Positions 54,055 through 63,049 of a stretch of DNA of 64,000 nucleotides are shown piece by piece. Origin of the DNA: CAILZL01 sp050248275 (GTDB lineage: Bacteria; Pseudomonadota; Gammaproteobacteria; Steroidobacterales; Steroidobacteraceae). The translations under genes were made by a program, and so were the position numbers. Position 1 is the first letter of the stretch, and each line of letters opens with the position of its first letter. The notes below the pieces were generated by a model. That model was given only the letters and a program-made list of their open reading frames with translations, ran no database searches and had not been told where the DNA came from. The stretch spans positions 176,919 to 240,918 of the forward strand of contig JBFWSR010000002.1 in the NCBI GenBank assembly GCA_050248275.1, in the 5' to 3' direction.

Positions 54055-55716
54055 CTAGACCACAGCAGCAAGATCGACTGCATTGCGCAGACGCAGGCTC
54101 GGCAGGACCGCGTCTATTTCCGCTTGACGACGTTGTTCGCTCCAGCTAAATCGCGTCGCCAGCGTATCCGCGCACCATTCAAGCTGACTGCGGGTCAGAC
54201 AGCCGCGTTCGGCAAGATCGGTGGCGCGCAATACCGCATCGCGCAAGCGCATCACCATTTCGTTCTGAATGCCGTACAGCACACGGCAACGGAATGTATG
54301 CTCGGCGGCGGAGAAGCCGGCTGCCGGCAACAGACTGAACAGTTCGTATGCTCTTGCGCCGTATACCCGGCGAGCCCAGCTTGCATCATCCTGCATCGTG
54401 TCTTTGGCGGCCGGGTCCGTATCATGTAAAGGCTCGATGCGACCAGGCAGTGGACGCCAAAATTCCGTACGCAGACCTGGATCATGAGCGCGCTGCAACA
54501 ACCGCTGAATGATCGGGATCACCGAGGCGGCAACGATTGGCGCTGTGGTGTATTTGATGCCCAGCACCGTGATCAGAGCACGCACGCCGTCGGTTTGTTC
54601 GTGATCAATCACCGTGCTGCGCTTGGAGCGTTTGACATCGTCTTCGGCCGGCGTCAACCCGCTATGTACATAGCGCACATCTTCCGCATCGAGATCCAAC
54701 TGCGGCAACGCCTCGTTTACTTCCGCAATGAAATCAGCAACGTCTTTCCGTACATCATCCTGAATATCATGCTGCGTGCTCTGATGCCGGGTATGGCTGG
54801 TGCCTACCACAGAACAGTCCTGCCACGACGTCACAAAGAACAACCGCTGGGATTTTCCGATGGCTGCATCTGAAGGGCGTCTGCTACCCACCCCCACCGC
54901 GTCGCGGGCTGCAAACAATTTCCGCGTGACGATATTGACGTTGCGGGTCCAAACCAATGGTCGGGCGATCTTGATCGATCTTGGACCGGCTTTCAGAACG
55001 CTTTCCACAAACGGTCCGGTCGCATTGATGGTTACCCGCGCACGCACTTCAAACTCACGGCCCGTAAGATTATCCCGCACGACCGCCCCCTCCACCGCAG
55101 AGGCGGTAGCGCACAAATGCAATACCTCAACATGATTGGCCATGATGGCGCCGTGTTCGCCCGCATCCTGCAGACACTCCAGTGTCAGGCGATTCGCATC
55201 AAGCATCTGTGCGTCGTACCAATAAGCTCCTCCGGTCAAATCCTCACGCGCCAGTTGCGGATACTGCGACAGCAAGGAACGACGGGACAACACTCCCGAC
55301 CGGGGCAGGCGGGATGCTCCGGACAAGCCTGCATTACGACGACCGGCAACTGCATGGAACGCACAAATACCTGCGGCAAAAGCCATCGGACCACGGGTTC
55401 CGTATCCATAGGCGGGTATGACACAGCGCATGGGCTGCACCAAATGCGGTGCAGCACTCAACCAGGCGCGTTGCGCCGCCACCGACTCCCAGATGCGCGG
55501 TAGATCAAAATGCTGAATGTAACGAAAACCACCGTGCACGATCTTGAGCGAGTTGTGCGAAACTGCGCCGCCAAAATCGTCCTTCTCCAGGAGCGCAACG
55601 CTGAAACCCGCTTGCGCCACCGTACGCGCGAGACATGCGCCGTAAATGCCGCCACCGATGATCAGTACCTCAAATTCGCCGTCCAGCGCACCCAGATCAC
55701 GTTGCATATACGTCAT
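54055..55716 (-). CDS. GlpD-like FAD-dependent glycerol-3-phosphate dehydrogenase homologue
   Basis: 553 residues. The FAD motif is LIIGGGIYGACLARTVAQAG (about 18-37), with DFGGAVSHNSLKIVHGGFRYIQ typical of the GlpD/GlpA fold. The substrate region VRYVHSGLTPAEDDVKRSKRSTVIDH and VLGIKYTTAPI are also GlpD-like, and the alpha-helical C-terminal domain is present. It would oxidise glycerol-3-phosphate or a related polyol phosphate. No glpK, glpF or glpR is near; it lies inside a glycan operon with ATGA coupling to the methyltransferase. That context suggests the substrate is a glycan or lipid precursor. Confidence 0.87.
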   Translation of the reverse strand: MTYMQRDLGALDGEFEVLIIGGGIYGACLARTVAQAGFSVALLEKDDFGGAVSHNSLKIVHGGFRYIQHFDLPRIWESVAAQRAWLSAAPHLVQPMRCVIPAYGYGTRGPMAFAAGICAFHAVAGRRNAGLSGASRLPRSGVLSRRSLLSQYPQLAREDLTGGAYWYDAQMLDANRLTLECLQDAGEHGAIMANHVEVLHLCATASAVEGAVVRDNLTGREFEVRARVTINATGPFVESVLKAGPRSIKIARPLVWTRNVNIVTRKLFAARDAVGVGSRRPSDAAIGKSQRLFFVTSWQDCSVVGTSHTRHQSTQHDIQDDVRKDVADFIAEVNEALPQLDLDAEDVRYVHSGLTPAEDDVKRSKRSTVIDHEQTDGVRALITVLGIKYTTAPIVAASVIPIIQRLLQRAHDPGLRTEFWRPLPGRIEPLHDTDPAAKDTMQDDASWARRVYGARAYELFSLLPAAGFSAAEHTFRCRVLYGIQNEMVMRLRDAVLRATDLAERGCLTRSQLEWCADTLATRFSWSEQRRQAEIDAVLPSLRLRNAVDLAAVV

Positions 55717-56510
55717 TTGACACAGAAAGCCATGAGATGGTGACCAGTGGATCGCGTCAGCGATTGCGGTAAGGCATTGAAGGTGCCTACAAACAAGGTG
55801 TTGAACAACCGCGCCTTCAACCCTCCATGCACCTTGGTTGCGACCGGGAATCGCTCAGGCACGATGTCTGCCTTGCTAAAGCGAGACAGCATGTTCCTGA
55901 ATTCAGTGATGGAATAGCGCCTGAATACCGGCGCATCGGGATAGTCGATCTCGACCTTCATCAGCTTCTGGAGCTTGAACAGCCAGGAACCTTTGTTGAC
56001 CGTCATCAGAATGGCCTGTCCTCCAGGCCGCAGAACGCGATGAATCTCGCCGATCATGCGCTCCGGATTCGCCGTGAAGTGCAGCACGGTATGGCAATAA
56101 ACCATGTCGAACGAAGCGTCCGGAAATTCGAGCGCCTCGCCATTCATGACCTGGAATCGCCCGATCAGTCCACGCTGGCTGAAATTGGCCTGCGCAAATT
56201 CTACCGCTCTGGGGGCAAGGTCGATTCCTGTAACCCGGGCGCCGCCACGCGCAAACCGTGCCGAATCGTTCGCCAGTCCACAACCGACATCGAGCACAAG
56301 CTTGTCTTTGAATCCGGCGAAATCGACCAGCATCGGCAGGTAATGGAGTTTCTCGAAACGATAGGCCTCGGTTTCCTCAAAAAACTCGCGGGTTCCGGGC
56401 GGCGATCTGGCAATCTTCCAGTCGTGGACATGCTCGTTCCAATATCGTCTCACTTCATCCAGATCAGCATCGAAAGTGGACAACGGCAAACCGGCAACTT
56501 GGTCATTCAT
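55713..56510 (-). CDS. Class I SAM-dependent methyltransferase
   Basis: 265 residues from the ATG at 56510, 13 bases after the GT4 stop. The Rossmann motif I is VLDVGCGLANDSARFA (about 72-87), followed by VTGIDLAPRAVEFA and YCHTVLHFT. The C-terminal part is likely the acceptor-binding region. The Ubie/MenG-like fold is generic; in this operon it probably methylates a sugar or acyl moiety. The ATG of the GlpD-like gene overlaps its stop codon. Confidence 0.88.
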   Translation of the reverse strand: MNDQVAGLPLSTFDADLDEVRRYWNEHVHDWKIARSPPGTREFFEETEAYRFEKLHYLPMLVDFAGFKDKLVLDVGCGLANDSARFARGGARVTGIDLAPRAVEFAQANFSQRGLIGRFQVMNGEALEFPDASFDMVYCHTVLHFTANPERMIGEIHRVLRPGGQAILMTVNKGSWLFKLQKLMKVEIDYPDAPVFRRYSITEFRNMLSRFSKADIVPERFPVATKVHGGLKARLFNTLFVGTFNALPQSLTRSTGHHLMAFCVK

Positions 56511-56523
56511 GAGAATATTCAGC

Positions 56524-57804
56524 TCAGGCGCGCGCCCGACTTTCGCCGGGCAGTGTGTCATGTGGCGCACTCATGCCGGCGTGCTCCATGATCCGAGCGT
56601 AGAAGTCGGTCATTTTACGCAGGTACGCTGCGTCCGAGTATTCAGCATCGGACAAACGCCTGGCAGCATCGGACAGCAATTGTGCGTATGTGCTGTCATT
56701 GAGCACTTTCAATATACCCGCTGCCAGATCTTCGGCCGTGGGTGGCACCAGTTCGGCCACTTGCGGATTGAGCGTTTGTGTATGGGTGTACAAATTGGTG
56801 GCTACGATCGGACGGCCGGAGCGCAGATAGCCGTAGATTTTCAACGGCGTATTCGTACCACTTGATCGCGGTGACACGATCAGCTCGGATGCCTTGATGT
56901 AATGTGGTATCTGCGAAGGATGCACCTGGCCAACAAACGCAGTGAATGCGTCGATACCCAACGCTTGCGCCTTCGCCCGATATGCTTCGACCTGATGCGG
57001 CCGTCCACCGACTAGCACCAGTTGAACCCGGTCAATTTTCGGCCTTACCAGCGCAAAAGCATCGAGCAACAAGTCCAGCCCTTGGTATGCCTCGAAGGTA
57101 CCGGTGTAAAGCACTACACGGTGGTCCGTGAAATCCATTATTTCGGCGCCATCAGCAGGTTTCGTATCACCGAACACCATGGCATCGTCTCCAGTGTTCT
57201 CAATCATGGCATGCGGCTTGTCCGTACAGCGGGGCAGCGCCACTTCCGCCAGGTCCTGGCAGATGGTGATGACGCCATCGCAAGTAGAGAGAACGTGGTT
57301 CTCCAATGTCGAAAAAACCTTGCGGATGGGACCGAAATTGAAAGATTTGAAATTGTCCAGTTGCTGCGGCAGGCTGCTATGCATGTCATAAACATGGATC
57401 AAACCAAATTTACGTGTCAATGGCGCACAAAAGAATGCCGCTTCTTCATGAGAATGCACCAGATCATAATGACGGGAACGCAGTGCTTTTAGCGTGGCGA
57501 AAAACAGCGGGATGTCGAGCAACAGTTTGCTGAACGATGGTCCGATCTTCACATCCCTGACTAATGGCACCCGCGCGCTACGCAGAATCGTCAGTCCGGG
57601 CATGGCGACGTCTTCGCCGAACGGATAGGTAATCAAATCGACCTGATGACCGAGCGCGATTAACGCGCGAATGCGATGCAACACGCTGAATGGCGTGCCT
57701 CGGGGCCGGAAAAAAGGCTGAGGCGCAACCATCAGAATCCGCAGTGCTGCGGAACCACCGCAACCCGGACGCGCGGCACGCGGATTATCATGAATATCAG
57801 GCAT
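56524..57804 (-). CDS. Glycosyltransferase family 4
   Basis: 426 residues from the ATG at 57804 (GGGAAG shortly before). The N-terminal domain holds PQPFFRPRGTPFSVLHRIRAL; the C-terminal domain has VVLYTGTFEAYQGLDLLLDAF and the sugar site SPRSSGTNTPLKIYGYLRSGRPIVA, which lacks the classic EX7E glutamates at the first position. It likely adds a sugar in the glycan or glycolipid pathway. It lies between the AMP-ligase and the methyltransferase. Confidence 0.9.
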   Translation of the reverse strand: MPDIHDNPRAARPGCGGSAALRILMVAPQPFFRPRGTPFSVLHRIRALIALGHQVDLITYPFGEDVAMPGLTILRSARVPLVRDVKIGPSFSKLLLDIPLFFATLKALRSRHYDLVHSHEEAAFFCAPLTRKFGLIHVYDMHSSLPQQLDNFKSFNFGPIRKVFSTLENHVLSTCDGVITICQDLAEVALPRCTDKPHAMIENTGDDAMVFGDTKPADGAEIMDFTDHRVVLYTGTFEAYQGLDLLLDAFALVRPKIDRVQLVLVGGRPHQVEAYRAKAQALGIDAFTAFVGQVHPSQIPHYIKASELIVSPRSSGTNTPLKIYGYLRSGRPIVATNLYTHTQTLNPQVAELVPPTAEDLAAGILKVLNDSTYAQLLSDAARRLSDAEYSDAAYLRKMTDFYARIMEHAGMSAPHDTLPGESRARA

Positions 57805-57858
57805 AGACTTCCCAGTATGTGATGTCACATTAAAGTGTTTCACGATTGCGTACATCCA

Positions 57859-59229
57859 CTATGAGCCAATCATCCTTTGCGCCTTCTGCCGGTCATTGAT
57901 CAGACCGCCCGGCACAAATTCGATTTTTACCGGCACTTTATAGGGCGCCAGTCGTTCGCGGCAGCGTGCGCGTATGGCTTTTGCGGCTTGCTTGCTGTCC
58001 GCGCCTTCGACCAGCGCAACACGCGCGGTGACAATCTGTCCCATCAGAGCGTGCCGCTCGCCGCTGACCACCGCTTCCTGGACGTTATCCACGCTTAAGA
58101 TGACTTGTTCAACTTCCGACGGAGCGACTTTCTCGCCGCCGACATTGATTACATCAGAAACGCGACCGCGGAATTTGATCCACTCGCCATCAACATCCAC
58201 CAGATCGCCGGTGCAGTACCAGCCTTCCGCATCCACCGGTGAAGGCGCATTCAAATAGCCAAGAATCGTTCCTTCGCTGCGTATCCACAACACGTTGTCC
58301 ACAACCCTGGTCTCGACGCCATCATTCTTGAGCTTGAGCCACAAACTGTCCTTGCCGCGCGATTCGCTGCGCGGCGATCCCGTTTCGGTCGTACCGTATT
58401 TCTGGCTGATCTGTAGTTGTGGAAAACGCTCGTTGAGCCGCATCAGCGTGGCCGGGTCCATGGGTTCAGACCCATAGGTAATGACTTTCAGACTCGATAG
58501 ATCGTAATCGCCTGCGCTTCCCGCCAGACACAGCAGCCGCAGGAAGCTGGGCGATGCCGGCAACACTTCCACCCTGGCTCGGTGGATCAATGCACAAATC
58601 GCCGCAGGATCGCGTTTGCGCGTCACCACCAATACTCCACCGCTGGAAAGGGTATAGAACAACGTATCCAGGCCGGCGACATGATCGAACAGCAGGAACC
58701 CCAAGGTTCTGAAACGCCTGCCCTGACCTTGGAATTTGTATAGAAAGCGCTCCAGACTCTGCAACGCCGCCTTGGGCTTGCCGGTGGAGCCTGAAGTGAA
58801 GATGACCACGCCGGCATCACCGCTGGTACGCAATCGCTCAAGCAACTCATGCTGCGCGCCGGAGACCAGCAGCGCCTGCCACTGATAAGTGCCGTCGTTA
58901 TGGACTTCGAGCAGTCCGTTCGCACCACCGTCCTGGAGGTAGGGCGCCGGATCTCGATCCCGCGGAATCAAGGCCGCAACGCTGCCGCGGGCAAATAGCG
59001 CCAGCAATGCCGCGGTCGATGCCAGTGAATAATCCGCTCGCAGACCCACCACCGATCCGGGCTGGATATTGAGCTGCTCCAGCCGGCCCTGCCACGTGGC
59101 GAACTCCTTCAGCAGATCGCCGTAGCTGAACGTCCGGTCACCGCTGTCCATGCACGGCAGATCGGCATAACTATTCAGTTTTTTCAGGAAGAGATTGAAG
59201 CGATTCACGACGCCGGCATGTCCTGTCAA
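57859..59229 (-). CDS. AMP-dependent acyl-CoA/ACP synthetase (ANL family)
   Basis: 456 residues. ANL motifs: A3 FTSGSTGKPK (144-153), A5 YGTTETG (278-284), A7 GWYCTGD (336-342), A8 FRGRVSDVINVGGEKV and the A10 Lys K449 (DRQKAQR), all intact. It activates a carboxylic acid as an adenylate and transfers it to CoA or a carrier protein. The ACP and SDR genes directly upstream with tight overlaps make ACP the likely acceptor. It is short for fatty-acyl-CoA synthetases, closer to aryl/short-chain ligases. The stop is 54 bases before the GT4 start. Confidence 0.9.
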   Translation of the reverse strand: MTGHAGVVNRFNLFLKKLNSYADLPCMDSGDRTFSYGDLLKEFATWQGRLEQLNIQPGSVVGLRADYSLASTAALLALFARGSVAALIPRDRDPAPYLQDGGANGLLEVHNDGTYQWQALLVSGAQHELLERLRTSGDAGVVIFTSGSTGKPKAALQSLERFLYKFQGQGRRFRTLGFLLFDHVAGLDTLFYTLSSGGVLVVTRKRDPAAICALIHRARVEVLPASPSFLRLLCLAGSAGDYDLSSLKVITYGSEPMDPATLMRLNERFPQLQISQKYGTTETGSPRSESRGKDSLWLKLKNDGVETRVVDNVLWIRSEGTILGYLNAPSPVDAEGWYCTGDLVDVDGEWIKFRGRVSDVINVGGEKVAPSEVEQVILSVDNVQEAVVSGERHALMGQIVTARVALVEGADSKQAAKAIRARCRERLAPYKVPVKIEFVPGGLINDRQKAQRMIGS

Positions 59230-59927
59230 CTGATCCCGCCGAGAAAAACGGTCTGTCCGGTAATGAAGTCGCTTTCCCTGGAGATGAAAAAATCAATAAC
59301 GTTGGCAATATCGCGATGCTCGCCCATGCGCTTGATTGCCTGCGTACCGATCAGGGCATCCATCTTGTGCTTGGGCACTGTGCGAATCAGATCCGTCATC
59401 ACCGGCGTCGGGCCGACGGCGTTCACGGTGACATTGAACGGCGCCAGCTCGCGTGCGGCCACGCGCGTGAACGACTCCACCGCCGCCTTGGACGCCGCGT
59501 AACCGGCCTCGCCTTCCAGATTCAATGGCGTGGCCACCGTCGCAAAATTCACTATGCGGCCATATTTGGCCGACATCATGACCTTCGCCACTTCGCGCAT
59601 GGCAATGAAAGTACCGAATACATTAGTGGAAAAAATACGCTGCACCGTGGATAGCGGCGTCAGCACCAGATGGTTCATGGAAGCGATGCCGGCGTTGTTG
59701 ACCAATACCGAAATGCCACCCAGTTTTTTCTGCACGTCGCGAATCATGGCGATCATTGCCTTTTCATCGGCGACATCTGCGATGTAATGATGATAATTGT
59801 CGGGCGCCGGTCCGTCGAATGGATCGCGACTGCAACCGGCCACCACGTAACCCTTGGCCAGATAGTAATCCACCAGATACCGACCTATGCCCTTGCGGGT
59901 GCCGGTAATCAGCATGACTTCAGGCAT
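59226..59927 (-). CDS. Short-chain dehydrogenase/reductase (FabG-like)
   Basis: 233 residues from the ATG at 59927, where GGAG lies six bases before. The NAD(P) motif is TGTRKGIG (8-15) and NNAG (77-80); the catalytic Tyr143 and Lys147 (GYAASKAA) are present. The usual active-site Ser is Thr130 (NFATVA), a conservative change. It probably reduces a beta-ketoacyl group on the neighbouring carrier protein. It overlaps the ACP gene by eight bases and the AMP-ligase gene by four. Confidence 0.9.
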   Translation of the reverse strand: MPEVMLITGTRKGIGRYLVDYYLAKGYVVAGCSRDPFDGPAPDNYHHYIADVADEKAMIAMIRDVQKKLGGISVLVNNAGIASMNHLVLTPLSTVQRIFSTNVFGTFIAMREVAKVMMSAKYGRIVNFATVATPLNLEGEAGYAASKAAVESFTRVAARELAPFNVTVNAVGPTPVMTDLIRTVPKHKMDALIGTQAIKRMGEHRDIANVIDFFISRESDFITGQTVFLGGIS

Positions 59928-60219
59928 TGGCGGCTCCAATCTGCTCCTGCAGCAACTCGCTCAAACTGCCGACCGTGCGGAAAGGACTGTTGCGTCGGGA
60001 CATGGCAAGCTCGTCAGCCAGCACAACCTGCCTGCCGAAAGTGTCCTCCGCCAATCGTTCAATATCCGCAACCAGACGCACCAGCGTCAGCGAATCCACG
60101 CCTTGTTCGCCGCCAAACAGGGGGGTTTCCGGCGTAACCTTGCGCAACTGGTCGTACCCGAGTTCGGCGGCCAGCTCTTCAATGGCTGCCTTCACTACCT
60201 CAAATGCCTTGTCACTCAT
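59920..60219 (-). CDS. Dedicated acyl carrier protein
   Basis: 99 residues. The phosphopantetheine serine is S43 (GVDSLTLV, with the D-S-L core), in a helical ACP fold; a C-terminal extension of about 20 residues goes beyond a standard ACP. It is distinct from AcpP and sits among enzymes that could load, reduce and transfer an acyl group. It overlaps the acyltransferase and SDR genes by eight bases each. Confidence 0.92.
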   Translation of the reverse strand: MSDKAFEVVKAAIEELAAELGYDQLRKVTPETPLFGGEQGVDSLTLVRLVADIERLAEDTFGRQVVLADELAMSRRNSPFRTVGSLSELLQEQIGAANA

Positions 60220-60805
60220 CTGTCACACTCACCTTGGTTTCACGACGCTGAAGAATAACCTTTGCGGGATTGCCCTGGATAATGGAATTGGGTGGAAACC
60301 GGCGGTTTACCAGGCTGTTTGCCACCACGATTGAATTCTCGCCTATCACCGAGCCATCCAGAATAACCGAATTGGCGCCGATCCAGACATTGCGCCCGAT
60401 GCGAATACCCACCGAAGTATGACCCTGCTGTTCCAGCGGTACGCCAAGCGCCTCATATTTGTAGTTACTCGCGATCACCACCACGTTCGGACCGCAAATG
60501 ACGTATTCGCCCATCTCGATGCCGCCAGCGCCTGCCGAAACAAAACATCCGGTGCCAAAGCCACAATGATCACCGGTAATCAGCGCGCCATCGGTCACCT
60601 TTATTTTGGTGAATGAACTGATGGTGTTGTGTCGTCCCAGCCGCAGGTTCGAGGATAACTCCACTTCCGCACGGGTGCTGATCCCCGAACGCCAGCGCAG
60701 GAATGCATACAGCGAAACAACAAATGACGGCACCAGAAACCGCCGTGCGATCAATCCAACGCTTCTCAATGTTGAAGTAGCGACGGCTTGCCCTTGATTA
60801 CTCAT
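60212..60805 (-). CDS. Left-handed beta-helix O/N-acyltransferase
   Basis: 197 residues. A hydrophobic N-terminal segment (VGLIARRFLVPSFVVSLYAFL) is followed by hexapeptide repeats (IGRNVWIGANSVILDGSVIGENS) and NPAKVI, the maltose/xenobiotic acetyltransferase-like LbH fold. It would transfer an acyl group from the ACP to a sugar. It is the first gene of the nine-gene operon, so it names the pathway's likely last acyl step. It is divergent from the GT2 genes. Confidence 0.9.
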   Translation of the reverse strand: MSNQGQAVATSTLRSVGLIARRFLVPSFVVSLYAFLRWRSGISTRAEVELSSNLRLGRHNTISSFTKIKVTDGALITGDHCGFGTGCFVSAGAGGIEMGEYVICGPNVVVIASNYKYEALGVPLEQQGHTSVGIRIGRNVWIGANSVILDGSVIGENSIVVANSLVNRRFPPNSIIQGNPAKVILQRRETKVSVTDE

Positions 60806-60958
60806 GCTCTTGCTCGTGCCTGCCTACAAGGTAAGATATTGACACGTAATAATTGCCGCTTTCTGGACCGAAGTCACACTCTTTGGCCGAGTGGGCCGGT
60901 ATCGTTCATGCCCTGTGTGCCGGCCTCACAATGATATCGGCGCCGCAATATCAAGATT

Positions 60959-61957
60959 ATGAATGAAATCACTCCAGTGACAGACCGGCAGCCGCCCAAA
61001 CTTTCGATCATTGTGCCGTTCTACAACGAGGAAGAAAATATTGCGCGCATGCATGCCGCCATTGTGGCCGCGATTGAACCCATTGGCGTCCCTTTCGAGA
61101 TGGTATTCGTGGACGATGGCAGCAAAGACGCCACCGCCAGACTGGCTGTCGAAATCGCCAGAACCGATTCCCGAGTCCGCTTCGTGCGCTTTCGGCGAAA
61201 TTACGGACAGACCCCGGCGATGGCCGCCGGTATCGAACATGCGCGTGGCGAGATTCTGATTACCATGGATGGCGATCTGCAAAACGACCCGGGCGACATT
61301 CAGAACTTTCTGGCAAAGATTGACGAAGGTTACGACATTGTCGTTGGCTGGCGTTTCAACCGTCAGGACAAGCTGGTCTCGCGCAAGATTCCCTCGCGCA
61401 TCGCCAACCGCATCATTGGCAGCGTCACCGGGGTGCCGATCAAGGATAATGGATGCTCTCTGAAAGCATTCCGCGCATCGCTGATCAAGAACATTCCGTT
61501 GTATTCGGAAATGCACCGTTTCATTCCCGCCATGGCGTCCATCGCCGGACCACGCATCGCCGAGATCAAGGTGCGGCATCACGCACGGCAGTTCGGCAAA
61601 TCGAAATACGGCTTGTCGCGCATTTACAAGGTGCTGCTCGATCTTCTGGTCATCAAGACCGTATCATCGTTCACATCGCGGCCACTGCTGTGGTTTACGC
61701 TGCTGGCCATACCGTTGGCGGTGCTGGGCTCGATTGCATTACTGGATGCATTTTGGGTTTGGGCAACCACAATGGATACCCTGCCGCTGCCGGTCGCCGG
61801 CACCGGCATCATGCTGTTGATGGCGGCCTTCATGCTGATCTGCGGCGGCGCACTGGGCGAGCTGATCTACAAACTAGGCGATGTGCGCGAATATGAATTC
61901 GCCGGCTTAACTGAGCGCCTGTGGGGCGCCGATTCGACCAAAGGTCAAGGTACCTGA
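60959..61957 (+). CDS. GT2 polyprenyl-phosphate glycosyltransferase
   Basis: A 332-residue GT-A enzyme. VFVDDGSKDAT and the DxD motif D104-G-D106 (ITMDGDLQND) are intact; DNGCSLKAFR and HRFIPAMASIAG fit the DPM1/GtrB group. Two C-terminal helices follow. It loads a sugar on a polyprenyl phosphate or a similar lipid. It is the first of three GT2 genes on the plus strand, divergent from the ACP operon by about 150 bases. Confidence 0.92.
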   Translation: MNEITPVTDRQPPKLSIIVPFYNEEENIARMHAAIVAAIEPIGVPFEMVFVDDGSKDATARLAVEIARTDSRVRFVRFRRNYGQTPAMAAGIEHARGEILITMDGDLQNDPGDIQNFLAKIDEGYDIVVGWRFNRQDKLVSRKIPSRIANRIIGSVTGVPIKDNGCSLKAFRASLIKNIPLYSEMHRFIPAMASIAGPRIAEIKVRHHARQFGKSKYGLSRIYKVLLDLLVIKTVSSFTSRPLLWFTLLAIPLAVLGSIALLDAFWVWATTMDTLPLPVAGTGIMLLMAAFMLICGGALGELIYKLGDVREYEFAGLTERLWGADSTKGQGT

Positions 61958-61961
61958 GCTC

Positions 61962-62975
61962 ATGGGAACATACATCAATCCAACTGAAATTTCCGTCATC
62001 GTACCCGTGGGTGAACGGCATGCCGACGCCGGGCAATTGCATGCTGAGTACCGACAGGGATTGGCCGCGCTCGGGCGCAGCTATGAGCTGATCTACGTAC
62101 TGGACGGACCGCAGCACGAGTTTGCAGCGGGCCTGCAGAAACTGCTGGCAGACGGCGAGCGCTTCACCGTGGTCGCGCTGGCGCGGGTATTCGGCGAAGC
62201 CACCGCCATCATGGCCGGTTTCTCGAAGTCTCACGGCAGGGTCATCGTGACCTTGCCCGCATATCATCAGATCGAGGGCGCGGAAATCGACAAGCTCGTC
62301 GCCGCGCTCGACAACAGCGATCTGGTCGTCGGGCGTCGCTGGCCGCGCGTCGGCGGCAGCTTCGAGCGGCTGCGCCGCTGGGCGTTTCACAGCCTGCTGG
62401 CGCGTGTCACAAAACTGAAATTCAACGATCTTGCCTGCGGCGCGCGCGCCTTTGTTCGTCAAGTGCTGGAAGAAATCCATCTCTATGGAGACCAGCATCG
62501 CTTCCTGGCAGTGCTGGCTGATCGTCAGGGTTTTCGCGTCACGGAGGTAAACCTGCGGCAGTCAGCGAAAGATCGCTTTCACGGTGTCTACCGCCCACGT
62601 GAGTATGCACGGGGATTTCTGGATATTTTCACGGTATTTTTTCTGGTTCGCTTCACCAAGAAGCCCTTGCGATTCTTCGGCATGATGGGCATCACCACGT
62701 TTGGACTCGGGGCGCTCTGGACTCTGGTGCTGGTGGTGCAACGCCTGTTTTTCGAGCAGGCGCTGGCGGACCGCCCCGCGCTGCTGCTGTCTTCGCTGTT
62801 GCTCGTGCTGGGATTGCAGCTTTTCGCTCTGGGACTTCTGGGTGAACTGATCATTTTCACCCACGCCCGTAACCTGAAGGATTATCAGGTTGCCGAGATT
62901 GTGCAGTTCGCGCCGCCACCGTCTGCCGCGCTCAGCGATGCTTCTTCGCAAGGCATGCATACGGCAACCAACTGA
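61962..62975 (+). CDS. GT2 homologue lacking the DxD motif
   Basis: 337 residues. The overall fold matches the preceding gene (CGARAFV, HRFLAVLADRQGF, C-terminal helices). The DxD segment reads VTLPAYHQ (96-103) in place of ITMDGDLQ, with P99 and Y101 at the metal aspartates. The earlier DDGS is replaced by LDGPQHEF. It is probably not catalytic by the standard mechanism; it could partner the intact GT2 four bases upstream. The frame is open and full-length. Confidence 0.88.
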   Translation: MGTYINPTEISVIVPVGERHADAGQLHAEYRQGLAALGRSYELIYVLDGPQHEFAAGLQKLLADGERFTVVALARVFGEATAIMAGFSKSHGRVIVTLPAYHQIEGAEIDKLVAALDNSDLVVGRRWPRVGGSFERLRRWAFHSLLARVTKLKFNDLACGARAFVRQVLEEIHLYGDQHRFLAVLADRQGFRVTEVNLRQSAKDRFHGVYRPREYARGFLDIFTVFFLVRFTKKPLRFFGMMGITTFGLGALWTLVLVVQRLFFEQALADRPALLLSSLLLVLGLQLFALGLLGELIIFTHARNLKDYQVAEIVQFAPPPSAALSDASSQGMHTATN

Positions 62976-63049
62976 TCGCCTAAAGATGGGCAGATCATGA
63001 TCATATTGGATATCGAACGAACCCAAAGTTTGACAGGAATATTGCAAAG

